NCBI GenBank assembly: GCA_946803715.1
Contig: CAMPET010000002.1
Span: 703,526-767,525 of the forward strand
DNA: 64,000 nucleotides
Source: Beroe ovata
Taxonomy: Eukaryota > Ctenophora > Nuda > Beroida > Beroidae
Reading direction: 5' to 3'
Shown piece after piece: positions 40,005 to 53,675 of the stretch; position 1 is the first letter of the stretch, and every line of letters starts with the position of its first letter. The translations under genes were made by a program, and so were the position numbers. Under the pieces are notes generated by a model that saw nothing but the letters and a program-made list of their open reading frames with translations, was not told the origin of the DNA and ran no database searches.

Positions 40005-40460
40005 TCTAATTAGTTAATTGGCCAATTAAAGAAATTATCGATTATATCTCGAAAACTAAGAGATTTAGACGTTTCATTTTGACGGGATATAATACTATTG
40101 CACCAACTCTTTGTTTCAGACTCCATAACTTCGTTCATATTTGACCACCTAATTAGTTAATTGCCCAATTAATTAAAGTAATTATCAAACATACCTCGAA
40201 AACTGAGAAAAGTAGACGTTTTATTTTGAAGGCATACGATACCATAATATGAGCCCTTTGTTTTAAAGTCGAAAATTTCGTCCACCTATCACCATATAAT
40301 TAGTTAATTGGCCAATTAATGTAATTATCGTACATATCTCAAAAACTAAGAAAGGCAGACGTTTTATTTTGACAGGATACGATACTATAGCATGAGCTCT
40401 TTATTTAAAGTCGACTATTTTTTTTCATCTATTTCCACCTTATTAGCTAATTGGCCAATT
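40005..40460 (+). repeat. Tandem repeat of about 145 bp, three units and a partial fourth
   Basis: ATTAGTTAATTGGCCAATTA recurs near 40008, 40150, 40300 and 40441 with changes. Between the copies the order is constant: TATCTC(G/A)AAAACT, AGACGTTT(T)ATTTTGA, GATACTAT, CTCTTTGTTT and TCATCTA-like words. Confidence 0.85.
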
Positions 40461-41764
40461 AAAACTATTCAAGAAAAAAAGAACACTGACAAAAGAATAT
40501 TGATAATCTGTTGAGTGATTTATCTTCTCCAATTATTGGGGTCAAGAAAAGTTTCAAAGAAATACTTCTCAGTGGCGATGAAAATTTGTAGGAGAACTCC
40601 AATCACAATTTATCTGAATTAGGCAATTAAGATAACTTTCAGTACATTCATTGCCTGACAATTGTCATTGATGACTTATGTGATAGTAAGTCAAATAATT
40701 TGCAAGTCCCCTTACATTTTTATGTTTTTACCTTCTATTTGACTTTTTCATTCAGAGTCAAATAATTACTTCTGAGTTATGTAGAAGTTATTACAGCTTA
40801 AATTATTTTCCTGTAACAGGAGGACTCATAGTCAATATTCGAAAATGGAGAAATTAGAACCAGTTATTTGTTGTACCAAATGGTGATTCCCAAGTCTTTA
40901 GACAAGAATCGCCCTCAGCAGCAACACCACTCATTAATAATAATAAATGAAACTTTTATATTATAGTGGCACATCAACTTATTTGAAGGCACAGCTGTGC
41001 CACGAAAATACACACATTATGTTACAAACCTACAATAATTAGTGGTGATCCTATTTGTACTATGGGTCCTCTAATTAAGTTGTTTTCTTTTGTTTATTTT
41101 TGTTATGTTATATTATATCATGTATTCATTGACACAGAGCGTTGATCAGTGAGTCAGTAAATACACAGGTTAACAGGACATGTTTCGCCTTACAGGCTCA
41201 TCAGCTGTCTCAAATTTGATTGTAATATGTAGTGTTGATAAGTTTAAAATCATATATTTCGTTTTTATTCAAAAGGACAGGTATGCTAATTGTATTTATT
41301 ACAGTTGTGTCAAGAAAACTATTCTTTTTTTAATTGAAGCATTTACCTTATGTGAATGATGGTTCCAATGCTGTGAATATAATCAATTTGTTTTACTAGA
41401 TTGGAAATAGTGTTGAAAATTTTGTTGAGACAAAATGAGAAAACCTATAATTTCCTTTTGAGCATAGATTTTTTGCTATGCCTACATTCAGAAATGAACT
41501 CATAACTTGATCTGAAAACAGGCACAAAAATAGCAAAACAGTGTTTTGTGACATGGACACTGGGAACTGGACAAGCATAATTCTAACTGTGATGTTGTCA
41601 TTGTTTCAGATCTTCCCACGTTGCAAGACCCAAATTCTCAGCATGAAGCAGCTTCTTTTGACATCATTTCTGATCTCACTGATTGTCTGGCAATGGTGGA
41701 CTTAACCGCCAAGCGGCCTGTGTTTGAGAATAAGTTTGCGCCGAGACTGCACAAGCAAAATTTT
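40461..41764. other. Repeat-poor AT-rich spacer
   Basis: Contains ACATGTTTCGCCTTACAGGC near 41178, a phrase that I associate with dispersed repeats in invertebrates. A possible exon-like stretch after TTGTTTCAG at 41610 is open for only about 30 residues. No gene is called. Confidence 0.35.
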
Positions 41765-41970
41765 TGTAGGATTTCACCCTGCCCTTGTAGGATTTCACCC
41801 TACCCTTGCTGGCGGGATTTTATCCCTGGCAAGATTGAAAATCGCGGATTGAAAATCGCGCGCACCGACGGTAGGGTAAAATCCTACAAACCCTGCCCTT
41901 GGCCTTGCTGGCGGAATTTTATCCCTGGCAAGTCGCGCGAAATGACAATTGCGCGGCGCCCACGGTAGGT
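41765..41970. repeat. Family 2 elements, broken copies
   Basis: TGTAGGATTTCACCCTACCC, GCTGGCGGGATTTTATCCC and GATTGAAAATCGCGCGCAC recur in partial and inverted order, as at 5303-5567. Confidence 0.65.
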
Positions 41971-41989
41971 AAAACCCTATGCAAGCAAA

Positions 41990-42590
41990 ACTCTCATCGA
42001 TCGACAATGCCCATCAAGCGTTTGCGGCGCGCGCACGCGAAGGTTCTTGTAGCTCTTCGCGCGACGCGACGCGACAGCTGAGCTTTGCATAATGCATCGC
42101 CAGGCAAGCTTAAGCGCTGCGTAATGCGCGCGGCTTTTGTCGGATGCACATGCCGTTATCTGTTGTTCCCGCGCAGCGTGACCCATGAAATACTCCGCGC
42201 GCGCTGCGCGTCGCGTCTCCGTGGTCCTTTCTACGACTTTTCAGTTCACTGAGTAGAACAGGGGCGCGCAACGTGTGCACATTATCTGTCGGCTTGTCGC
42301 TCGCATGGCCACTGCACTGCACTGTTTTTGTGCTTGCCGGATGCAGATGTCATGTTATTGCGTTATCTGTCCACCATGTTTCTTGCGCGCGCGCCTTCGC
42401 CCTTCATTTCAAATTCATCAGGCACGGCAAGCGAAATTAAACCCGGGGCCGGCTAGACAGGCAACGATGAACGACCTTTCAGATCACTTGCCGGATGTTA
42501 CATTGTTACCTGTCCACTGTTTCATCGAAGGCCGAAACAGGCTATTCAATTTCTGCACTGAGTGAGTAGAATAGGGGCGCGTAACGTGTT
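41990..42590. repeat. GC-rich island of family 1-related fragments
   Basis: Includes CTTGCCGGATG twice (42337, 42488), GTTATCTGTCCACCATGTTT and CCTGTCCACTGTTTCATCG. These are pieces of the family 1 arms mixed with GCGC-rich sequence that is very different from the AT-rich flanks. Confidence 0.55.
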
Positions 42591-45246
42591 CTACTAATAG
42601 TAATAACTCTCAGTTTGAGTTGAGGGAGTGTGGAGTGGGACAATTAATACTTATTTATAGTATTTAGTAATCACGACATTATTGTCAAATTTCACCTCCA
42701 TCATATTTCGGAAGATTAAGAATTTCCTCTGCGGTATGTGTGATGTGTTCAACTTCAACTTAGACTCTAAGTAAGAGCAGCCAACGATAAAGCTATCAAT
42801 CAAATTTTAAGCTAAATTAAAAAGGAAACAGAAAGTTATCAATCTGACTCCCAACTTCTTCCTTATTTCTTGATTTATAAAAAAATATTTGATATATGAA
42901 AAGTATTTTGAAGATGGTGTAATGAGAACACTGTGAAAAGAGAGGGGGCGTGAAAAAAGACCAATTTCGACATCGCTTAAAGTTAATGGACGTCTCAAAC
43001 ATCGCTTCCAAGACCTGAATTCAAGATGAAGATAATGAGATACTCATAGCCTATCATTGATCATAGGTGAAAATATTCATTTTCGTACCGTTGCAAATAC
43101 ATTTCTGTGGCAAATACTATCACGATACACTGCAAGGATGGGAGCCAAATACTAAAAGCATGCTTCACATTTCACATTCGACATACATAGAACAGATTCA
43201 TCTGCGATATCAAGATCAAATAATGATTAAAATAATAAAGCTTAACTAAACCGTTAACCCGGAAAAACTGATCAATAACCGTGTCTCAATTCACACTCAA
43301 TGTGGGGAGATCAGAGATGAATTACAGAACAGCTCAATCGAGATATTGTTTAAGGGAAAAGTATTCCTTTACTGGAGCAGGTTCATCGTACCTTCGGGAT
43401 TTTCATGTTTTAGCTGTCGAACGCAGCTGATTTGTCAGTAAAATGCAGTTCTCAAATGTAGTTTCTCTAGCTCTCGTATGCCGTGAAATCAGTAAAAAGA
43501 CATTGCACAGAGCAAATTCATCATTCATTTTCTGACATTGACTGAGCTGCTCTATAAAGCATGATCATACTCACCAAGCCGAGAGTCCTTACATGGGAAA
43601 AACTTATCCTAAAAACAGCCTTAGGCTATAAAAAGCATCAAAAATGTTGGCCCTATCTAAAAATCCCTAGCATATATAATCAAAACGTTCAAATAAACTT
43701 ATCATATACAAACATTTATTCATAGAATATTTTCGAATCAGTGTCACGGTAAAGCTCCCTGGAATTTTTCTTGACAAGGCATGTCTGAAGAATCTGAATG
43801 CATGTCTGATGAAAAGAATCTAAACCTCGGCCGATCAATGGTTGATAAAAACTGCCACTATAAGAGTATAAGACCCATGTTACTGTTGTAAGCCAGATAA
43901 TTGTCGTGACACTTGATTTGACACATCACTTGCTATACACTGACACAAGTTAATAATATCTATAGTGTATATTTAATCAAACTCTGAAAAATAAAGTACC
44001 CTCCCAAAAAGCGAATGAAATTTCAATCTATAAAATTGATGAGGTGTAAGGATAGGGTGTAAGGATCGAAATTAAGCAGTCTGGAGGAAAAAAGCGGACG
44101 CCCACCTTTTCATCAATTAGGTCAAAAGAGCGGAAATCATTTTAAAATACAATCTTCATTTCCAATCACGTTGAGGAAGGGTACAGAAAACACGGCTTGA
44201 AGTATAACAAATAATTTAGATGTTTCGTTGAGGAGCACAGCAACACGTCAAAGTGTGAAATTAGTGTCGAAATTGTCATTCACTGTCATTCACTTCAAGG
44301 CACTAAACAAAGTGCGGCTCGCGATGCAATCGTTTGTCAACACTACCGAATCGAAAGTGAAGTGAGAGTTGCAATAACATTATGACAATAACTTTGTCGA
44401 CATTATGACCTTTTCATACACAAGTCACACACACGGTGTATTTGTCTCCATTTTGACAAAATATTCAAAAAGTCCCATTCTTCCGCTTTCGAGGAAAAAA
44501 ACAAAAAAACATTAAAAAAATCATCTATTATACAAAACATTAAATAAAAAACAGAAAAAATCGAAAAAATATCAAAAAAACTCAAGGAAAAAATAAAAAA
44601 TGGCTGGCTTCAACATTCTTCATTCTAGCAGCAATGGTGCTAGAAAGGAATATTTTGAGCCAGCACAATAAAAATACCTGTCTAATTTAAATATAATTAG
44701 CGAAAATTTTATGATGAATCACATGCTAATTGGAAAATCAAATACCTAATTAAATTAAGATTAACATCCCATTCATTTATCATTATATTTGGATTTTGGT
44801 GGTTCATCGGGCCACCCCCTTCTCACCAGTATAATAATTGATTTGTACCAGTTTTCAATCAAAACTAATTTTATACCGCAGACACACTTGACAAGAACAA
44901 GGAGAGCTCTAGATAGTTTCTATAGATATATCTCTATCGATGGATAGAACTACGGTCCCTTGGCCAGACATCCACATATTTTACAGGAGAAAAACTGGAT
45001 CACAAATGTTGCCGTCACAGATCATAGACTAGCAGTACAAAATCGGGATGATGACATTTGACAAAGCCTCGGACTTGTTCGACATTTTCAACCATTACGA
45101 TACCATGGTTACGTCAGTTAATTTATAGCAACTATGATTCATGCTACGCAGCACAAAATTTTGACATGCAATGACTGCTAATGGACACGCGCCTACACAG
45201 TCTCGCACGTGCACAAACCATCAAACAAAACACGTTGTACTCAGTT
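42591..45246. other. AT-rich intergenic region
   Basis: About 2.6 kb with poly-A/T stretches and no frame with coding character. Confidence 0.5.
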
Positions 45247-48200
45247 CTACACAGCGTAGAAATGAGCCAGTCTCTTCTTCAGCTGGTCCGGGAATGGTTC
45301 TGTCAGACTCTTCCAATTATCATCACCTGGGACAGTACAATCAGTCTACGCAGACAGTAATACATAACCGAGCACGGGGAAATCTGACGAATTAATGGAA
45401 TTAAATTCAAATTCCGGGGATTTCCATGTCATAGTTACCGAGTTGTGACTTGTAACCGTGGAGGATCTGCTTGAACATGAGTTTGAGATCATCTTTGGGG
45501 GAAACCCAGCTTCCCACGGCGTCACAGAAGTACACAAAGTACTGGATAATTCCACCGGGGTTCAGACTGATCATAGCACAAACCTGGGATACACGATTCA
45601 TACTATGAGCTATGAATTATAGCTCGTGAACCCCCTCAAAAATGAGGAATTCAGGAACCGGTGCCAAGAGGATAGAAAAACGAGAGACAGAAGCTTGGAG
45701 TTATTGGAAAAATCACGAATAAAGTAAAATAACGCTTCTGAAAACACGTTACAGCAACAAAAGGAACAAAGGTGAAAACACGTTAACAGATCACGTGACA
45801 TATTACCCCTCTGAAGGCGGAGTCCTTCTCCTCATTATCCCTGATATTCCTCAGACTGGAACACCAGTTCTTAATGAATCGGTTGAGATGGGGGGCTATT
45901 TCATCAGCACAAACTAGCCCCAGTCTCCCTATTGTAATAGCTGCAAGGGAGAAAGGATTCGGTGTATTACAAATAACCTGGTCATTTGTCGTGAAAGCAA
46001 GGGTATAAGGACAACCTCGGTAAGCACTTAAAGGCAATTTCTTCGCCCAAGTTTCACTCGTCACATGTCAAGTGACTGTGAAGCGACGGTAACTTGACAC
46101 GAGTCTCTATCGCACCTGTGTTCTCGAGGAGTGTTTTGGGTGTGTTATCACGGTTGATGATAACTATCAACTGGTTAAGTATCACCCCAACATACGGCTT
46201 CATTTCCGGCCCCAGCTGAATACTAATCTCCCCAATAGCCCACGTTGCGTTGTTACAAACTGGGGAAGTGCAATCCGTTAGTGTTCACGTAGAAAACTCG
46301 GAGTTTGGGCGAGCGGTAAATTCTCAAACTCTACGCACCTAACCCTAATCCAAACTTGAATGAAATCCAAGCTTAAACCTCTAATTCAAACTTAAACCCT
46401 GGAATACTGATTTCTAGACCATGAGATTCCTTGATGATATTGAAAAAAACAACGCGTCAAAACATGGCTGACAGATGAAATTCCCAGTTATTACCTGAAA
46501 TGTAGCACGGTTGGAGGTTGTTTACCAACACTGGGACCAGCTCGTTGATGTATGGTTTAACATGGGGGAAGCACGCTTTGGTGAGGTCACCCAGGAGGGC
46601 AAATGAGCTCTGTCTCACTTCGGACATGTCATCCTGAGGGGGGAGAAGAGAGAAATAGAGTGGTGGAGAGAGAGTGGTGGAGAGAGGGGATAGGGTGGTG
46701 AAGAGAGGGGATAGGGTGGTGTAGAGAGGGGATAGGGTTTTATAGAGAGGGGATAGAGTGGTGCAGAGAGGGGATAGGGTGGTGTAGAGAGGTGATAGGG
46801 TGGTGTAGAGAGGAGATAGGGTGGTATAGAGAGGGGATAGGGTGGTGTAGAGAGGGGATAGAGTGGTGTAGAGAGGAGATAGAGTGGTGGAGAGAGGGGA
46901 GGGAGGGAGAAGGGAGGTATACGGGGCGGCAGAATACTGTCAACAGAGACAACCAAAATGCAGAGTCCTATCTGGACAAGAGAAAGTGATCATTGAATCA
47001 CGCGTGATACCTGCATACACTGGAACAGGAGGGGTAGAATGTTGGACTGCTGGACGTGACTCTCGATACCCTTCTCCATGCCCTCTGCCATGCCACTCAG
47101 CAGATCTAGAGCTACTATCATGAAGTCCTTGTCAGGCTTCTCGTACTGGTCTGGTTGTGCAGCCGCTAACTGTGGATTTGTCCAGTGTTAAACGCAGGGC
47201 AATAAGGGAGGGGCCAGAAAGCAGACACATTCAGGTTCTTTATTTGATAGAAATTTTCAATGGCCATGTAGGTGTAGGTTTGTTAACTACTTTGAAAACA
47301 TTAGGTATTGCGTTTTTCTCGATTCAGAGGCCCGGATTTGACCTGAATTTGTTTCTTATCAGATGTAACTCACCACTGCCGCTGTCAAGGTTCTCTCAAT
47401 CAACAATAAACACCTCTGATACACTGGCTCGGCATATGGCTCAAAACCGGTCTGAAAATAGAAGAGAATTGACTTTCCTTATTAAAACTGCTAAAATGTG
47501 CTGACGAAAAGAATGAAATAAATTAAAAACGATGTAACATACATCCAGTACGCGAAATCAGTACCCGCGACACAATTGTGTCACACGTTCGTTACACACA
47601 TACTGTTACATTCGTCTATACCTGTAACGCAGTAGCTACTGAGGAGAGACACTCTAAAAGTGGGAAGAGATCCTTATCATCATCCTTGAGACAGTTCCAC
47701 TTGCCGATAAGTGGTGGCATCAGGATTTCTATGAACTCCTGGAAGGGTGTGTGTGTGTCTNGTGGGTATGTGGGTTTGTGCGCGTGTGTGTATGAGTGTG
47801 TGGGTGTGAGTGTGTGTGGGTGTTTGGGTTTATGTATGTCTGTATATTATGTTTGATTAGTGATAGATGTCAGAGTTGTCTACACTCAAACTCTGCTGTG
47901 TTGAGTGTGAACAGATATTATATGCGCCGTGTACATAAGTGTGAGATCCGTGGCTATACAATACACGCAGTGTACAATGTACAAGGAGTAGATGTTGATT
48001 TTACCGGATTATTGAGATGATATCCCACACTATCTGCAAGCGTGCCGATAGCATCGTACAGTATGAGCAGTGATTTGTGCTGATACTTCTTGAACGCCTC
48101 CAGGAACGTGGAGAGAATGTGCTTGAGATAGGGGAGTAATTCCGTGCACGCTTCCTCTTCAAGTGTGGCGAACGCGCTGCACGCGGCTTCCTGTACCCGC

Positions 48201-51200
48201 TTGTTAGTGTCGAGCATTCTCTTGAGAAGCTGAGGGGAGGGGAGTGAGCATGCAATCCAAATCTTATCTCTTTAATCTACTCAAAATCAACCATCAGCGT
48301 ACACTGAACATTGTAGACCATATTTTTGAGGCCGCTGTACACTAGGAAATCTTGTCCCAATGTTCCCCTTTTCTCGCCTCATCCCAGTGACAGTTACTTA
48401 CCTCGCCTCATCCCAGTGACAGTTACTTACCTCTCCTCAATTTAGTGACAGTTACTTACCTCCTCAACCTAGTGACAGTTACTTACCTCTCCTCATCCCA
48501 GTGACAGTTACTTACCTCCTCAACCAGTGGAGCCAAGTAGTGGTCGCCAGGCTGGTTAACAATCCAGTGTGCGTATCTGGATAGAGTCCAACATGTGATT
48601 GATCTGACCAGCGTCTGGGGAGGGGAGTTATAGTTCATTTCTACAGTGAGAACATCGGAGTGGGTCATTTCTACAATGGTGGTTCATTGACTTCGCGACT
48701 AGCTATTCCTCAGTACACACTGTTCACATTTCACAGTTATAGGATATGTTTTCCTAGGAATTTGTTTACTAAACATGTTTACTAACCAATTACTTATGGT
48801 TACCAACCATCATAATTACCATTTCTCCTCACCTTCTTATCACTTAGAGCAGACACAAGGAACGGTACAAGTTGGGGCAGATGCGGGATAATTCCGTTCA
48901 TACAGCCCTCTGCAACAGCTCCAAGAGCGAGAATACCTGTGCATATTCAGGAGAGGGGAGTTATTTTGGGAAGTTACAACACTCACGCCCCCGCTAATTA
49001 TGGATTATGGAATCGATAATTAATCATTGTGTCTCGGGCAATACAAGATTGCAGTCCCCATGGTAAAGTGCTCGTGTTATATTTCCGCACTTCTTTTCGC
49101 GTCTGCAGAATCCTCATACGCGAAAAGATTGCAAATTGCCATTGATCAAGCGATCGGATAATCTCAAACTCAGTGTGTGCAATTATCACATACCGAGTTC
49201 TTTGATCTCCCACTCCGAGTTGGACAGAGTTTCCATCAGAATGGGAAGAAGTGGTGCGAGGATCTCCTCCTTGTACACATTGCTCAGAGCGTCAAGAGCT
49301 GCCGCGCTGCATTTTCCTGTATTACAGCAGGTGTTGGGAGTCTGGCTTGGTTACTCAATATAATCACAACGTTACCGATATACTTTAGCGGAAGGGGCCT
49401 GAAGACCTAATTTTCGGGCTCTTTAGGGTATCCCAAGTCAACTCTTCAGTTGGAATACCGTTCATGAAAATGGATGGAGTGTAATCGGTTAAGGTGGAAA
49501 TTCAGGAATATGTATACTAACGGAGGTTCCAGTCAGCAAATGTCTCATCATCCCCGTCATCGATATCATCGTCGTCATCATCATCAGCTCCCTCCCCCTT
49601 AGCTTGCTTCTCTCCATTGGTCATACCGTGGACACGAGACTTGTGAAACCGGGGCTTGATGTCTTGTTCATTGTCAGGAACCATCTCATCGTCGTCTACA
49701 TCTCCCTGTGATAGTTCATTCCGAGTGAACCTTCGAGTTGGTTATCAGTCGCTGAAACTCTCTTGGTGATAATCATCGTTGCATTGATACAGATTCGTAG
49801 GTGTACACAGTTAGTGCTGATACAGTGGCGATAGAATGAAGCCTCACAAAAACCTATTATACTTGACCAGCGTCCAGCATTTGATGAAATTAATATCACA
49901 AGCTCCCTTCACCTACCCTGTTTAAACGGTCACACAGACTCATGAGCTTCTGTTCATTCAATTGGCCCCGCCATCCCGCGTATAGCCATGATGCGTATAA
50001 TAGAGTCGAAATTGGAAATGCGCGCGCCCGCGCGCTATTCCACGCGCTTTCTTCTGAGAAGACGCACAAACAAAGACGATGTTTGCTAGTTCCGAAAGAT
50101 GTTTTCGATTTTGGCAAATATGAAATTAGTCTGAATTAAAGAAAAATCTTGAAGATGCACCAGTTTGAAATTTCATCCGTTACGGATGGATGGTAATGAT
50201 AACTCGCACAAATACCCACCAATATTCACACATGCAAGTCAATAGAGGAAAGTGTCAAGGAACTGGGGTCAAGACGGAACTTGGGCTTACCTTCAGGAGA
50301 ATAATGTCGATCTCTGAGTACTTCATTCCTTGTATCAGAATGGGAACCAATCTGAAATAGAAAAGGATAAAGCTAAATAATGAAATGTAATAATAATGTT
50401 GGCGATTAGCGGCAGCGTTTGTAGCGGCTTCCCTGTGGCAAGTAAGCCCTAGAGTACGGCCTATGATATACAGCAATGGAGTTGTAAATCGGCCCATATA
50501 TAGTACCTATGTACCCTTCCCAGTTCCCACCCTTGTAGGGAAAAGGCAGTTCCCAAATTGACACCAGATCGTAATGTAGTGCTCTGTAACTTATATGCCG
50601 TATAACCCATGTCCCCCTTAGCCAATACGTGACGTTTCCACACTTGATGCACCCACCCCCTTTATATACCACTGAAATTATACCGTTTATGTGCCAATTT
50701 CTGATATTTCGTCTAATCTCATCCCTGATGGAATGAAAAGTGGTGCCATCTTTTCGTGATTCAAACTTAATTAACTTTTGATGGGTTTCGAATGATGTCA
50801 GAATGAATAGTAGTCGTTTTGGTATTAAAAGGTCAAGGGTCCTGGGACTTTCTATTCCAGTGCATGCTGTTTCAGGATGCAAATTCGCACAATCTCGCTT
50901 TCTCAGTTCATTTTCTCAGTTTACATAGAGCTATTTACAGTTTATGTGCATTATAGGATTACATCTTGGAAATGTCCAGCGGATGGGCGTGGCGAATAAA
51001 GTCTCTGTAGAGTGGTTTATTCCATATATGGAAGTCATGGAACACATTTAGGGTACGCTTGGGCCGATTTCTTGACACACAGCTTGTATACATGACATCA
51101 TTCATAATGACTTTTGGTACGGTTCAGGAATATTTAATACAACCTGATATTCAGATTAAATCATCGTAATAAGATAATAACTCTCTAATTAGGTAATTAC

Positions 51201-53204
51201 CTGTGAAGATAAGGCTGGAGCATGGACAGTACATCAGTAGGGAGTTCAGCATAGGCCAGCCAAAACTCACACGCTTCAAGTGCAACGTTCTCATCTGGGT
51301 CTTGTGTTCGAATTAACATGTACTGAAACACGTCAATATCACGTGATTATTGAATAACACGCGAGAAACGAAGGTGAAAATGGGTTTGGAGAGAGAACTG
51401 CAGCAAGCAAGTTCGGAAGCATTACCTCGATGATGTCATTCATATGTGGCGTCAGTTGGTCTACCCTGACTTCTAACAACATGACGAGCGCTCGGCACAC
51501 ATTCTTCCGCACTTCGGGATCCTTGTCTGATGCCAGCATTGTCAACCCCTGGATAGGATTTCCTTGATAATGACAATTTCCATCCCCCTACGTGCGACTT
51601 GCAGACAAAAACGCGTGGACAATAATGACGAATGTGTGTAAAAAATAACTTTGACGACGAAAACGAATTTCAAAGCCATTGATATTCGTCACAGCTTAAT
51701 TCATTAGATCACACTGTTTTCATAACAAACCTGGACAAAGTTCCCGAGGTTGTCCATCAACGCCGATGGTAGGTTGATGATAAACTGGTTTATACACGCC
51801 AGAGCACAAGATCTGAGAGAGAGTGGTGTGATTCAGAGATGAAACTCAATAATGACAGCACACTACACAGTCCTTAAATTTGCAAGGTTGAAAACAGAGA
51901 ACTCATGATGTATTCAAAAACATCCTTGATTTCAGATTTTCGAAGTCAGTCGTCAGATTCAGTTCATCAAAATCAGTTTCCCCGTTGCTTCGCAGACAAT
52001 ATAATTCATTGATCAAAATATCACGAATCTCACCTGATTTTACTTGACGAATGTTGGAAGTATTGCATGAAAAGAGGAATGAGAGTGTCGAGTGCTTTGG
52101 TGTTGTTAGCACCGGCTAAATTCTCCAGTTGCTCTGACGAGTCTTCACAGATCTTCTGAAGCGCACCAAACGCACCCTGGACATTAGGTGCGCATTTACT
52201 CGAGACCGTGCGCATTGATAAGAGTTGCTAGATTGTGCTGATAATTTTAATCATGGTTGGGAATGTGAATGATATGAGGAATGAGGAGGGATAGGGATTT
52301 TCCACTAATAACATGATCAGCCAAAGGGGGTTAGGGGTAAGAGGAGTGTTTTTGGAGTGACAATAACAATCCCTCAAATTCTCGACACGGTTCAAATTGG
52401 CCCTACCTCGCATTCTGACGGCACTTGACTCCCAATCATGGTACACAAGTGCTCGAGAAGTCCGGGCCAGTCCTCGAGTCCTCCCTTCGTGACGATTGTG
52501 GTGCACAAAATTCCCACAGTGGCTCGAATCAAAGACGAGGGGTCTCCTGTGTGTAAAAACTCGAATGTGTGTTGCGCACAGCTTTTAATTTGTGAGCACT
52601 TTCGTAATTAGTTTCGCGCTGTTATTAAGGTACAACAAATTAGTGTGACTTTAATTATAAGTGAGGAGATGAATTAAAATGAATTTTAGCGAGAAGCATG
52701 AGGTTTTCATACCGATACAAGAAAGACATTGCTGCTTGATGAATAACTTCACTTCAGGAGGGAAGTTGTGGTAGAAAACTCTCAAGTTATTCTTGAGAAT
52801 CAACCCAGCAAGGGACCGTGTCGGTTCGTCTGACAAAATTGGGCCATTTTTTAGTCATACAAAGAGTTGACATTTCACAAAAGAATGACAGAAACACATT
52901 TCAAAATGAAGACCAACCTTCAGTTGTAAGCTTTGACAGTACATAAATGAGGTAGTTGTTAAAATCGTGAAACTGATTCAATGATTCAAGCTTCTGAAAA
53001 TACAGGTGTTTTAATAAATTCGTTTTGACATTTGTATTAAAGAAACCCAATTACGGCTAATGAGATATTGATTGATCGGAGAAGCAAATATTGAGATATT
53101 ACCTGTTGAATTGCTCGCTGAGTTTCATTGCAAGGATATTGTGATTCCTTGAGAAGCTGTATAACCTGCAGGAGACTGTCATTATCTGGCTGCCACTGTG
53201 CCAT
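45247..53204 (-). CDS. TNPO1: Transportin-1 (karyopherin beta-2), nuclear import receptor
   Basis: Twenty-two exons run down from 53204: 53204-53103, 52993-52918, 52829-52713, 52546-52407, 52176-52034, 51812-51731, 51548-51426, 51322-51201, 50351-50291, 49705-49522, 49316-49194, 48936-48833, 48614-48516, 48229-48005, 47738-47622, 47451-47374, 47169-47011, 46633-46495, 46259-46116, 45940-45807, 45583-45439 and 45326-45247. All phases agree and give 898 residues, the human length. HEAT repeats run throughout. The acidic loop that releases cargo on Ran binding is present in exon 10 ([14 protein letters not shown]). Conserved marks are [62 protein letters not shown] and the end RLAHFYAV. It carries PY-NLS cargoes into the nucleus. 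The acceptor CCGATCTAG lies 4 nt before the ATG. Confidence 0.97.
46634..46920. repeat. Purine-rich minisatellite in a TNPO1 intron
   Basis: About fifteen units near 19-20 bp of the type GAGAGGGGATAGGGTGGTGTA. Strong purine/pyrimidine strand bias. Confidence 0.9.
48397..48517 (-). repeat. Tandem repeat carrying five copies of a 5' splice site
   Basis: On the minus strand GAGGTAAGTAACTGTCA recurs with its GT at 48515, 48486, 48459, 48430 and 48401. The spacings are 29, 27, 29 and 29 bp. The first is the true donor of TNPO1 exon 13. Confidence 0.9.
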
Positions 53205-53675
53205 ATTTCTAGATCGGAGTAGATGGTCAGAATTCATCAGCAATTCCACCAAGCTAGCTCAATAAGAAATAGGAAACATTCTTACAGTGCGAATTCCGTG
53301 GCAATGGCATTGAAACAGTGGTATGAATAATTCAATAACTTAGGATGGAATATATTTTACACTTCTAAATAACACAAGATATATACAAATATATACATAA
53401 TCGCATGATGTAATCTGATGAAAGAGTCACTTACTGATAATTATGTCATCACTACAAACTAACTAAACGATAATCAACAATCAAATACTTTCATTGAGAT
53501 AATGATCCCATGATGCGTCGTGCGAAAAATACAAATGTTGTTACTTTTATAGGTATCAAATATCTGAAAAAGTACGGATAATCAATAATCATCTGAACAC
53601 TAAGCAATAAAGGTAATAAAGGGAGCCAATTGAAGACTATGGAAAACTCGAAAATTATTATACTGAGCAAATCAA
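53205..53675. other. Spacer between the VWA and TNPO1 genes
   Basis: About 470 bp. It holds the 3' region of the upstream VWA gene and the upstream region of TNPO1. No other feature is seen. Confidence 0.5.

Noticed and set aside
41611-41700. Possible exon MKQLLLTSFLISLIVWQWWT after a TTGTTTCAG acceptor
   Set aside because: It looks like a signal peptide but stops after 20 residues of the ATG frame, and no donor or downstream exon was found in the repeat island that follows.
50406-50882. 158-codon open frame on the minus strand inside a TNPO1 intron
   Set aside because: It has no ATG (only a TTG start), no splice signals and no recognisable domain; it lies within the intron between TNPO1 exons 8 and 9.
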